Source: an uncultured Methylotenera sp.
GTDB taxonomy: Bacteria > Pseudomonadota > Gammaproteobacteria > Burkholderiales > Methylophilaceae
NCBI RefSeq assembly: GCF_946479685.1
Contig: NZ_CAMLGS010000037.1
Span: 1-21,378 of the forward strand
Direction: 5' to 3'
DNA: 21,378 bases
This document shows, in pieces, positions 1-7,765 of this stretch (its first letter is position 1; each line of letters starts with the position of its first letter). The position numbers and the translations under genes are program-made. Below the pieces are notes generated by a model. It ran no database searches, was not told the origin of the DNA, and saw nothing but the letters and a program-made list of their open reading frames with translations.

Positions 1-570
1 TGCAAGGTCAACAATGTTGCGATGATCGTGAATCAAGGTGTGTGTGCGATGACAAAAATTCGAACAGTGACTGCCACCACCAAAGTTACCGTGGCTGTTG
101 ATGGCGGCGGCAAGGTGGCGAGCGCTACCAAATCCGGTGCTAGCTTGTTCTGTCTAGGCAACTGGAGTGCCGTCGGTTATGGCGTTAATAACAATATGCT
201 TGAACGTAACGGTCAAGCTATTGTGGCAGAAGTTGTGAACATTCAGGCACAGTATGGTATTTCGGATGTTGCAAATAACAATAAGGTGACATCTTGGGTT
301 GATGCGAGTGGTATCTGGGCTGCGGGTACATTGTCTGTTGCAAATAGAAATCGGATTAAGGCTGTACGTGTTGCTGTAGTGGCTAGAAATGGGCAGCTTG
401 AGAAAGAGTCAGTTACCTTAAATGCACCTGTTGCCTGGCCGGATGAGGCTGGCTCGCCGGCGCCAGCCATTAACCTGACTACGATTGCAGATTGGCAGCG
501 ATACCGCTATCGCGTGTATGAAACGATTATTCCCGTACGTAATATTATTTGGTCAAAAAACGTATTATGA
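1..570 (+). CDS. pilW: Type IV pilus minor pilin/assembly protein PilW, C-terminal part (5' end outside window)
   Basis: The reading frame is open from base 1, so the gene starts before the window and the prepilin leader and N-terminal helix are not seen. What remains is about 189 residues with the usual PilW tail: a segment of the form IVAEVVNIQAQYGI, then W plus RIKAVRVAVVARNG, and an end of the form YRYRVYETIIPVRNIIW. In this family PilW is a minor pilin that, with PilX, PilV, FimT/FimU and PilY1, primes pilus assembly from the inner membrane. Its stop TGA (568-570) overlaps the ATG of pilX, which suggests translational coupling. Assignment is by family pattern and by the pilX-pilY1 neighbours. 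The two visible cysteines, near residues 1 and 15 of the fragment, could form a disulfide, but this is inference. Confidence 0.88.
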   Translation, partial: CKVNNVAMIVNQGVCAMTKIRTVTATTKVTVAVDGGGKVASATKSGASLFCLGNWSAVGYGVNNNMLERNGQAIVAEVVNIQAQYGISDVANNNKVTSWVDASGIWAAGTLSVANRNRIKAVRVAVVARNGQLEKESVTLNAPVAWPDEAGSPAPAINLTTIADWQRYRYRVYETIIPVRNIIWSKNVL

Positions 571-1232
571 GTACACACAGCATGAATTCACTTAATAAAA
601 TCAGCTTAGTTTCTGCTGCATTGTGGCAAGCAGGTAGTGCTCAGAACAGCATGCGTAAGCAAAACGGTGTGGTGTTGTTTTTTGCACTCATGGCGCTTGT
701 AATAATGTCACTTGCTGCGGTTGCATTGATTCGCTCTGTAGATACCAATACGTTGATTGCAGGTAATTTAGCATTTAAACAGTCGGCAACCGCATCGGCT
801 GATACAGGCGTTGAGTCTGCTATTAAGTGGCTGGAAGCGAATCAAACAGCAGCTCTTAATAATGACAGTGTAAATAATGGTTATTATGCATCACCTCAAG
901 ATGATGCAAAGACCCGTTTTGCTACGGGTTACAGCTTGGCTACTGGTACAGGAATTGCTGCTGGTAAAGACAGCAGCGGCAATACCATTAGTTATGTCGT
1001 GGAAAGAATGTGCGTGGCTGGCACGGTGCTGCCTACTACAGGATTGTACAAGGCAAAAGATAAATGTTTGCTTGGTGCAGCATCAACCAGCCCGGGCTCA
1101 CAAGCTACAAAGCAGTATGGTAACTCTGGAGGGCAGCTGTCTAGTTCGGGTGATGAGCCAATGTACAGAGTGACGGTGCGGGTAACTGGCCCTAGAAATA
1201 CGCTTAGCTTTACGCAAGCATTTGTTTATTAG
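567..1232 (+). CDS. pilX: Type IV pilus minor pilin PilX
   Basis: PilX is a minor pilin inserted at the pilus tip or base and works with PilY1 and PilW. The diagnostic segment is MRKQNG followed by VVLFFALMALVIMSLAAVAL and RSVDTNTLIAGN: a basic prepilin leader ending in Gly, a long hydrophobic helix without the usual Glu at +5, and the SVDTxTLIAGN motif seen in PilX proteins. The C-terminus (YRVTVRVTGPRNTLSFTQAFVY) is also typical. Two cysteines (RMC and DKC) probably form the D-region disulfide. The ATG at 567 overlaps the pilW stop and is taken as the start. ATGs at 582 and 651 are in frame, and the one at 651 would give a classic six-residue leader. None of the three has a strong ribosome binding site. 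The stop lies 9 bases before pilY1, whose AGGA Shine-Dalgarno overlaps this stop. Confidence 0.87.
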   Translation: MSTHSMNSLNKISLVSAALWQAGSAQNSMRKQNGVVLFFALMALVIMSLAAVALIRSVDTNTLIAGNLAFKQSATASADTGVESAIKWLEANQTAALNNDSVNNGYYASPQDDAKTRFATGYSLATGTGIAAGKDSSGNTISYVVERMCVAGTVLPTTGLYKAKDKCLLGAASTSPGSQATKQYGNSGGQLSSSGDEPMYRVTVRVTGPRNTLSFTQAFVY

Positions 1233-1241
1233 GATTTAATC

Positions 1242-4200
1242 ATGAAAAACTATATACAGTCCTTGTTAACATCTTTCTCAATAGCAGGTTTGCTAGTTTT
1301 AGGGGGCGGATTGCCGCTTTCAGTACATGCGGCTACAGTTGATTTAGCCACAGTGCCCTTGGCAAACGCAACTACAACCAATGTGCTGCCAAACCTGATG
1401 TTTATTTTGGATAACTCTGGCAGCATGGGCCAAGACTACACGCCAGACTATATCAGTGATATTTTTAATAGCCCTGCCACGAATGATAAGAATTGCCGTG
1501 ATAGTGGTGATGATGGCACAACGGGCTCATCTGGTACGCTAGGTGATGTGTTCCCCGGTGTGGTGAGTGGTGCAACTCGCGTACTGGATATGTGCGTGGT
1601 GGGTGATGTACCTTTTATGAATAGCGATATGAATAGTCAGTATTACAATCCGGCGATTCGCTATACACCAGGTGTGAATGCAGATGGTACCAGTAGAGGT
1701 GACCAAACTACATTTACCAATGTAAGGACAGACTCTTACAATAAGCAAAATACCACACAATTATTGACCTCATCCAACTATGTGGATCTCACGACCAGCT
1801 ACCCTGACCGAGTTTGGTGCACCAAGCAGAACCCTACCGCTAGTGAACTGACTAACACCAGTGTATGCCGCAAGAATAGTGATTACCTATATCCAAACGC
1901 AACCTTTAAGTATGGGCGTACTTCTGGGGTACCAGATCAGCAGATGACGGCAAGCATGCTGACGAATGTTATTAAGGTATCAGGTGCGCCGTATTACTAT
2001 TCAGTAGTGCCAACAGAGTATTGTAGCGAGGCTGAGTTGGTAAATTGTGTATTATCTTCAACACCGACCACTGTCTCTGGTGTCAGCTATAGCTTTCCAG
2101 CTAAGTCACGTTGGTGCAGTAATACAACCTTGACTACCTGCAAATCAACACGCTCCGGTTCTTATGTTTACCCACGTTATGTAGGCGCGACGGTTACGGG
2201 CGTGGCCGCAGTTGGTTCGTTTGTGATTTCAGGTGCGGGTAGTGGCACTACCACGGTTGGCAGCGTTAAAGTGAATAATATTGAGATTATGGGCGGTACT
2301 GGTGCCGGCTGCGGAACCGCATCGTCCACATCGACAGGGGGTACAAATGCGAGACGTATTGCACTTGCCGATGCGATTGTTGCCAAGATTAATAGCTGCG
2401 TTTCCAACCCCGAGTACACAGCTGTCTCTGATGGTGCCAATAGCCCTAAAATTACCATTACATCTACCGTTGCTGCCGGCGCTAATGGTAATGGCACGGT
2501 GCAGGTTAGCAGCCTGACTAATAGTGCTTCAATCGGTACTATTGTGAATGCTGCTGGTGGTGTTACCAGTTTCACTACACCGCCTTATACCTTTACTCGT
2601 ACCGATATTACCTCTCTTAACGACAGTTACCCTAAGTCAGCCGCTCGTACAGATTGCGGCGCTACTTGTAGCTATGTGCAGGAAATGACCAATTTTGCTA
2701 ATTGGTATACTTACTACCGTACTCGTATGCAAGCAATGAAAACCGCTGCCAGCTTGGCTTTTAAACCGATTGATAATCGATATCGAGTCGGCTTTATTAC
2801 AATTGCCAACCAAAGCAGTAATTATTTGCCAATCAACAAATTTGATGCAGGTACCGGTAGCCAAAAAGAGCAGTGGTACACCAAGTTGTTTGGCATTACA
2901 CCTAGCAGCAGCACACCTTTGCGCTCTGCACTTTCGCTGGTAGGCAGAATTTACGCAGGGAAAAACCCAGTAGGTTCTTCAGACCCAGTGCAATACTCTT
3001 GCCAGCAGAATTTTGCACTGTTAACGACAGACGGTTACTGGAATACAGATGCGAATACGGATGTTAAAGATGTTGCTGGCACAGGGCAGGTAGGGAATAA
3101 GGATGCTTCACCTACAGTGCGACCTATGTACGAGGGCCAGACCGCCAGCACCAATAGTTTAGCAGATGTAGCTAAATACTATTATGACACCGACTTGCGT
3201 ACCACTACCCTAGGCAACTGCACTGGCGCGTTGGGGTTGGATGTGTGTGAGAACAACGTATTTGTGAGTGGTACCGATAATAACCCACAGCAACATATGA
3301 CGACGTTTACCTTAGGTTTGGGTGTTGATGGTGCTCTGATGTATAGCAGTGATTATAAAACCGCGACTTCTGGTGATTTTTATAATCTTAAAAATGGCTT
3401 AGGTAGCCCTACTGTAGATTGGCCGGTGCCAGTTGCGGACACTGAAACTGCAGTAGATGATCTATGGCATGCGGCGGTGAATGGACAGGGTACTTATTTT
3501 AGCGCCAAAGATCCGTCACAGCTTACCAAGGGCTTAACAGAGGCGCTGTCGCAGATTAATGCAAAAATCGGTGCGGGTGCCGCAGCCGCAACCAGTACAC
3601 TCAACCCGGTTGCCGGAGATAACTTTGCTTACCTAGCCAGTTACACTACGGTTAAATGGACCGGTAACCTAGAGAAACGCACTATTAATACGACTACCGG
3701 TGAAGTAAGCGAGTCTGCAGTTTGGTGCGCTGAGGATGTTGTGACAGCTTCATGTGCTGCGCCTAGCTCTATTGTTGCGGAGCCTAGTGGTAGCAGTAGT
3801 ATTTACTATTGTGTTACGCCAAATGCCAGCAGTTGTACGGCTGGTACTATGGACGGTACTAACTGCAAGGTTGAGGTGCAGGCAGCTTGCCGCGGCACAA
3901 TGGCAGACAAGATTGCCTCTGGTACTAGGCGCGTTTTGATGAACAGCTCTGGTGCGCTTGCGAACTTTACTTATGCAAATATGACGCCTGTTCAACAATC
4001 TTATTTCCAGCAAACCTATCTTGCACCTAAATTGAGCCAATGGACCTCGTTAGATGCAGTTACACAACAGCCAAATGCTAAAGAAGCTAATTTAGTCAAT
4101 TTCTTGCGCGGTGACACTACGTATGAAGACCGAGGTACTAATACGCCAGTAAACCGCTTGTTCCGTTATCGCGAGGCGTTTTTGGGTGATGCACTTGAGT

Positions 4201-5618
4201 CTTCACCAGTGTTTGTTGGTGCCCCGGTATTTAAATACAGTGAAAACAATTACCCTAATGGTATAGATGTGAATAGAGCACGAACTGTATATATTGGTAC
4301 CAATGATGGCATGCTGCACGCATTTGATGCAGATACAGGTAAAGAGCGTTGGGCTTATGTACCAAGTATGGTAATCCCTAATATGTGGAAATTGGCTGAT
4401 AAAAACTACTCAACCATGCATGCAAATTACGTGAATGGGGACCCTATCGTTTCTGATGTCTACGATGGTAGTACTTGGAGAACAATTCTAGTTGGCGGCC
4501 TGAACGGTGGTGGCAAAGGTTACTATGCTTTAGATATTACCAACCCGGATTCACCGATACTTTTATGGGAGTTCGGTAATACAGACTGTGTAGGTTGCAC
4601 GCGTAGCGATAATAATATGGGTTATAGTTTTGGTAATCCTGTTATTACCAAAACTCCTGAAAATAAATGGGTTGTGGTATTAACCTCTGGATATAACAAT
4701 GGCGGTGGCAGCGAAAGCGGTAAAGGAGTGTTATATGTGCTTAACGCACTTACTGGTACCACGCTTATTTCAAATATCAGCACTGGTGTAGGTGATAATG
4801 TAACGCCAAGTGGCCTTGCCGAAATTTCTGCATGGTCTGACGTTGCTGATGCTGAGAAAGAAAATGTCGCTCATTGGATTTATGGTGGTGACCTACTGGG
4901 TAATTTGTGGCGTTTTGATATTGGCGCTACACCATCTACTCCCAATCCTAAGCTTGTAGCTATATTAAAAGACTCACAAGGCAATAGGCAGCCTATTACT
5001 ACTCGTCCGGAGTTGGGGAAGGTAGGCGATAATCGGGTTGTTTTTGTTGGCACAGGTAAGTATCTTGAAATTAGCGACCTGACTACTAAACAGCAACAGA
5101 CGCTTTACGCAATTAAAGATAGCAACGGTCCAACCATTGATAATCCACGCAATACTTTGGTTGAACAAACGCTTAGTGCTCCTAGCAACACGCGCACAGG
5201 CTCAACCAATAGTGTGGATATGACCAATGGGGATGGCTGGTTTGTAAATTTCTATGTGCCTGCTGCCTCAGATACTACAACAGCGGCTGAGCGGCAAAAT
5301 GTGGCAGGGCAACTCGTTGCAGGCACGCTATTGGTGCCGACGACTATCCCTTCTAATGCGGTTTGTAGCCCTGGTGGCTATAGTTACCTGAATTATTTTA
5401 GTTATGATACCGGTAAGCCGCCTAACCTTTCTACTGGCTTAGTTTCTACAAAAACCAATGCGCCAATTGTTGGGTTTAACGTAGTATATATTGCTGGTAA
5501 GCCAGTGGTTTCTGCTGTGACAGCGGATGCAAAATTTGAGCCGGTAACTACGGAGTTTAGTGGCGGTAATGCCAAGTTCCAAAGTAAACGAGCCATTTGG
5601 CGTGAGTTGCTGGATTAA
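1242..5618 (+). CDS. pilY1: Type IV pilus tip adhesin/biogenesis factor PilY1
   Basis: This is a large exported pilus-tip protein (1458 aa; Pseudomonas PilY1 is about 1160). A signal peptide is cut near VHA-30/A31. A VWA-like domain starts at NLMFILDNSGSMG with MIDAS residues D57, S59 and S61. It is interrupted by a long insert holding three Cys modules (C193/C209, C261/C269, C292/C300) and an extra domain at about 313-446, then resumes at about 477 and includes LLTTDGYWN (593-601). The C-terminal half, from about 970, is the PilY1/PilC beta-propeller, with RTVYIGTNDGMLHAFDADTG, GKGYYALDITNP and YGGDLLGNLWRFDI. The loop that normally binds calcium is present at 1203-1211 but altered (D-A-E-K-E-N-V-A-H). 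ATG 1242 follows AGGATTTAATC, a fair Shine-Dalgarno. By family, it promotes pilus extension and adhesion. No pilE follows, and the operon ends at the palindromic terminator. Confidence 0.93.
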   Translation: MKNYIQSLLTSFSIAGLLVLGGGLPLSVHAATVDLATVPLANATTTNVLPNLMFILDNSGSMGQDYTPDYISDIFNSPATNDKNCRDSGDDGTTGSSGTLGDVFPGVVSGATRVLDMCVVGDVPFMNSDMNSQYYNPAIRYTPGVNADGTSRGDQTTFTNVRTDSYNKQNTTQLLTSSNYVDLTTSYPDRVWCTKQNPTASELTNTSVCRKNSDYLYPNATFKYGRTSGVPDQQMTASMLTNVIKVSGAPYYYSVVPTEYCSEAELVNCVLSSTPTTVSGVSYSFPAKSRWCSNTTLTTCKSTRSGSYVYPRYVGATVTGVAAVGSFVISGAGSGTTTVGSVKVNNIEIMGGTGAGCGTASSTSTGGTNARRIALADAIVAKINSCVSNPEYTAVSDGANSPKITITSTVAAGANGNGTVQVSSLTNSASIGTIVNAAGGVTSFTTPPYTFTRTDITSLNDSYPKSAARTDCGATCSYVQEMTNFANWYTYYRTRMQAMKTAASLAFKPIDNRYRVGFITIANQSSNYLPINKFDAGTGSQKEQWYTKLFGITPSSSTPLRSALSLVGRIYAGKNPVGSSDPVQYSCQQNFALLTTDGYWNTDANTDVKDVAGTGQVGNKDASPTVRPMYEGQTASTNSLADVAKYYYDTDLRTTTLGNCTGALGLDVCENNVFVSGTDNNPQQHMTTFTLGLGVDGALMYSSDYKTATSGDFYNLKNGLGSPTVDWPVPVADTETAVDDLWHAAVNGQGTYFSAKDPSQLTKGLTEALSQINAKIGAGAAAATSTLNPVAGDNFAYLASYTTVKWTGNLEKRTINTTTGEVSESAVWCAEDVVTASCAAPSSIVAEPSGSSSIYYCVTPNASSCTAGTMDGTNCKVEVQAACRGTMADKIASGTRRVLMNSSGALANFTYANMTPVQQSYFQQTYLAPKLSQWTSLDAVTQQPNAKEANLVNFLRGDTTYEDRGTNTPVNRLFRYREAFLGDALESSPVFVGAPVFKYSENNYPNGIDVNRARTVYIGTNDGMLHAFDADTGKERWAYVPSMVIPNMWKLADKNYSTMHANYVNGDPIVSDVYDGSTWRTILVGGLNGGGKGYYALDITNPDSPILLWEFGNTDCVGCTRSDNNMGYSFGNPVITKTPENKWVVVLTSGYNNGGGSESGKGVLYVLNALTGTTLISNISTGVGDNVTPSGLAEISAWSDVADAEKENVAHWIYGGDLLGNLWRFDIGATPSTPNPKLVAILKDSQGNRQPITTRPELGKVGDNRVVFVGTGKYLEISDLTTKQQQTLYAIKDSNGPTIDNPRNTLVEQTLSAPSNTRTGSTNSVDMTNGDGWFVNFYVPAASDTTTAAERQNVAGQLVAGTLLVPTTIPSNAVCSPGGYSYLNYFSYDTGKPPNLSTGLVSTKTNAPIVGFNVVYIAGKPVVSAVTADAKFEPVTTEFSGGNAKFQSKRAIWRELLD

Positions 5619-5648
5619 GTAATAAAGCTTGAGTAGGTTAACGGTTAG

Positions 5649-5682
5649 AAAAATAAAGAGCGGCTAGCCGCTCTTTATTTTT
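5649..5682. terminator. Bidirectional intrinsic terminator between pilY1 and the DUF3108 gene
   Basis: The arms AAATAAAGAGCGGCT (5651-5665) and AGCCGCTCTTTATTT (5666-5680) are perfect reverse complements, and two more A-T pairs extend the stem to 5649-5682. The GC-rich core is flanked by A and T runs on both sides, so each strand reads as hairpin plus U-tract. It lies between two convergent genes, 30 bases after the pilY1 stop and 15 bases past the DUF3108 stop. Confidence 0.9.
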
Positions 5683-5700
5683 TTGTACTATTTTGTACTA
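5681..5700. repeat. Two-copy tandem 10-mer next to the terminator
   Basis: TTTTGTACTA occurs twice in direct succession (5681-5690 and 5691-5700). The second copy runs into the reverse-strand stop codon of the DUF3108 gene. It probably arose by slippage or duplication of the terminator T-tract; no function is suggested. Confidence 0.85.
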
Positions 5701-6768
5701 CCATATGACGTCTGGCTTGGATGTGCTAAGTGCTGGCGTAGTGTTAATCTGCGTGATTACCTGCTCGATTACACTGCCGTTCTTTTCAGTTTTACGGATT
5801 TTGATCGGTAGGTTCTTGTAGTCCGTGGCTAGCCATAACTCTGTCTTTTCTTCACTGTTGCTACTCTTGATTAAATGGATTGCATTCAATGCGCCAATTT
5901 TTGAGTAAATGATTTCTTCACCCACAAAGCGATAGTTATAGTTGCGCAAGTTTTTGCCATTGGTGATGTTAATTGCGTTGGTTTCCTGTGGTGCCGCGAA
6001 CATAAATTGGTACATGAAACTTAATAAGTCCTGTGTGCCGCTTTCTAGTTTTTCGGTTTTCTCGCCCTTTTCTGTGCGTAGGGTTAATGTGCTGTCATCC
6101 CAGTGGAAAATAGCAGTTTGCGACTTCTTGTTGCCATAGCGATAAGCGTAATAATTGGGCTTTAAGCCATTTTCTGTCACAGCACCTTGGCTTTCTTGCA
6201 CCAGATTCTGAAAGAAAAGCGCTGTGAGGCCTTGGGCTTCAATGGTGCTTTTAATTGTATAACCAGCAAATTTATCTATATTAAAGGTAATCCGGGCATT
6301 GCCAACAGCGCTCTTACTATCACCTTGAAATACATCAAATTCTGTTTCTATATACTGGGGAGTGATTACTGTCACTTCGTGTTCGGTAGTTGCAGGCACT
6401 GTAGGGGTAGGCGCATCATCTTGCTGAGCCGTTTCCGGAGCTGCTGGTGTTACTGCTACATCATCGGCTGTAGGAAAGTCAGTTGCGTCTTCTGTTGGCG
6501 TGTTGGCAGTATCAGCCGGTTCAATGTTTTCAGTACTGGTAGTTTTTGTTGATTTGGGTTTGGGTGTAATTTTTTCTACGGGTTTGCTTACTAAAACGGG
6601 TGCTGGCATTTGTACTAGCTGCACATTGAGTGGTTGGTGATCATCACCTATCTCTGGTAGCGTGAAAGAGAACTCAGATAAGAATAATGCATGCAATAGC
6701 AAAGATACCATCACAGCAGCTATCAGGGCTTTATGAGCATTAGCACGTGATTTAAAGGTATGAAACAT
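5698..6768 (-). CDS. DUF3108 domain protein with N-terminal membrane anchor and proline-rich linker
   Basis: This 356-residue protein has a short basic start, one hydrophobic segment (about 14-35, ALIAAVMVSLLLHALFLSEF), and then a Pro/Thr/Glu/Asp-rich low-complexity stretch at about 50-135. A beta-rich domain at about 140-345 resembles DUF3108, with features such as ARITFNIDKFAGYTI, TQDLLSFMYQF and ELWLATDYKNLPIKI. The layout recalls TonB-like proteins: an inner-membrane anchor, a flexible linker crossing the periplasm, and a folded C-terminal domain. DUF3108 has no established function; a periplasmic or envelope role is inferred from topology. The ATG at 6768 has no clear Shine-Dalgarno. The gene begins 13 bases after the Gx gene and is the last gene before the shared terminator. 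Domain assignment is from recalled family pattern, not a search. Confidence 0.72.
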   Translation of the reverse strand: MFHTFKSRANAHKALIAAVMVSLLLHALFLSEFSFTLPEIGDDHQPLNVQLVQMPAPVLVSKPVEKITPKPKSTKTTSTENIEPADTANTPTEDATDFPTADDVAVTPAAPETAQQDDAPTPTVPATTEHEVTVITPQYIETEFDVFQGDSKSAVGNARITFNIDKFAGYTIKSTIEAQGLTALFFQNLVQESQGAVTENGLKPNYYAYRYGNKKSQTAIFHWDDSTLTLRTEKGEKTEKLESGTQDLLSFMYQFMFAAPQETNAINITNGKNLRNYNYRFVGEEIIYSKIGALNAIHLIKSSNSEEKTELWLATDYKNLPIKIRKTEKNGSVIEQVITQINTTPALSTSKPDVIW

Positions 6769-6781
6769 GGGGGTGGCTTAG

Positions 6782-7318
6782 CTAATGATGGCTGTCTTTA
6801 GGTGCGGCATTGGCAATAGATATTTCATTATAGAGTAACTTGTGGGCAATGATGCCATTGATTAGTCCGAAGAACAGTGCTGCCATCGCAAAAATAGGGA
6901 CTAGATAAGCCACGCTGGCATGTGGAATCAGCCATAGCCTGACGATAATCAACTGCCCGGTAATATGTGCAAAAGCAGCGAGTATGCTTAGTGAGACTGT
7001 GCCAAAATGCTTTTTAGGCAGTTGCATACTAAGCCACAATACACCTAAACTCAACAGTGCACCGGCCAGGCTGAGTATAAAAGTAGGAGATAAGAACTGT
7101 CCGAGTAATAAGCCGCTGGCAAACACGCGGAGTATGCTTACCCAAGCGGCGCTGGCGAACCCATATTTAAATAATACGTATAAGGTCACAATATTGGCGA
7201 TGCCAGGTTTCACGCCGGGTAGCGGTGAGGGAATCACCGCCTCCAGCATGTGCAGCGCGATAGCCACTGCGGCCAGCTTGGCAATGCGGTGGTCTTCTAT
7301 AGTGGTTCTGATCAGCAT
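6782..7318 (-). CDS. Gx-family integral membrane protein (annotated in databases as heptaprenyl diphosphate synthase component I; EetB-like)
   Basis: This is a small polytopic membrane protein (178 aa from the ATG at 7318) with five or six hydrophobic helices. The family signature is clear: ALHMLEAVIPSPLPGVKPG, IANIVTLYVLFKYG, and a second half with the pattern ILSLAGALLSLGVLWLSM. The database name is heptaprenyl diphosphate synthase component I, but the fold resembles the substrate-binding subunit of an ECF transporter, and the Gx-transporter name fits better. In the Listeria extracellular electron transfer locus a relative (EetB) is thought to act in flavin secretion or flavinylation. Here it follows the NusG-II and ApbE genes, which supports a flavin role by inference. 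A TTG at 7327 is an alternative start with AAGG four bases upstream; the ATG lies 13 bases from that AAGG. Confidence 0.8.
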   Translation of the reverse strand: MLIRTTIEDHRIAKLAAVAIALHMLEAVIPSPLPGVKPGIANIVTLYVLFKYGFASAAWVSILRVFASGLLLGQFLSPTFILSLAGALLSLGVLWLSMQLPKKHFGTVSLSILAAFAHITGQLIIVRLWLIPHASVAYLVPIFAMAALFFGLINGIIAHKLLYNEISIANAAPKDSHH

Positions 7319-7392
7319 CGTCGACAACTTACCTTGGGTTTATCGTGTCAGGGTTTAACCTTGTAATACCAGTGCTACATGTAATGCCAGGG

Positions 7393-7749
7393 CTAATAGT
7401 TCAGTGAGTCATAATGCCTTGTTTCACCAACCAGCTCTAGGCTGAGCTGATTGGGTAAGCACAGTGCAGCCTGCCCTGCACGAGACAGCCAGCCTTGGTG
7501 TACACAATATTGATTATGGCATGGAGATTTAGAAAATCTAGCTTTGCCCTGCGCGATACTCACAGTGGCCGGCCCGATGGCACCCTGCACATGAATCTCT
7601 CGCTGCTGGTTGAGGCTGTATGTGCCGTAGATGGTGTCACCAAGCCTAATCTGTACGCGTGTAGCACCCTCGTGTGACCATAGCTGCTGAAACAATACTG
7701 CGACCAATCCAATACCGGCAGCCAGTATGCACCAATCACCAATACGCAT
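7393..7749 (-). CDS. Membrane-anchored NusG domain II protein (EetA-like)
   Basis: I take the ATG at 7749, giving 118 residues, because MRIGDWCILAAG matches the usual short N-terminus and the start lies just after the apbE stop. Two longer in-frame starts at 7791 and 7815 would overlap apbE. A single transmembrane helix (about 5-24) is followed by an extracytoplasmic NusG-II-type beta domain: a GxTIYGTYSL strand, HVQGAIGPATVSIAQGKARF, then the conserved cysteine region SPCHNQYCVHQGWLSRAGQ and CLPN (C77, C82, H84, C97). Despite its name, the family is unrelated in role to the transcription factor NusG. It recurs beside ApbE and Gx genes in flavin-based electron transfer loci (Listeria EetA). 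No start has a good Shine-Dalgarno, so coupling to apbE translation is likely. Confidence 0.76.
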   Translation of the reverse strand: MRIGDWCILAAGIGLVAVLFQQLWSHEGATRVQIRLGDTIYGTYSLNQQREIHVQGAIGPATVSIAQGKARFSKSPCHNQYCVHQGWLSRAGQAALCLPNQLSLELVGETRHYDSLNY

Positions 7750-7765
7750 GATGCGGGATAAGCTC

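Noticed and set aside
1566..1577. SGAT sequence in PilY1 (residues 109-112), resembling the FMN acceptor motif of NqrC/RnfG
   Set aside because: The residues after it (R-V) lack the Ser/Thr expected two positions on, and the surroundings are not an FMN-binding domain. A chance match in a Ser/Gly/Thr-rich protein.
2178..2579. Phage-tail-like segment in pilY1 as a sign of prophage
   Set aside because: It sits inside one intact reading frame with no phage genes, integrase or attachment repeats nearby; it is better seen as a protein domain.
3750..4040. Antisense open frames over pilY1 and others across the window
   Set aside because: They have no recognisable domains, no start signals, and lie opposite strong genes; they follow from codon composition.
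7328..7392. Imperfect direct repeat (CTGGCATTACATG / CTGGTATTACAAG on the minus strand) between the NusG-II and Gx genes
   Set aside because: Only about 10 of 13 bases match, there is no symmetry or neighbouring signal, and the gap is short.
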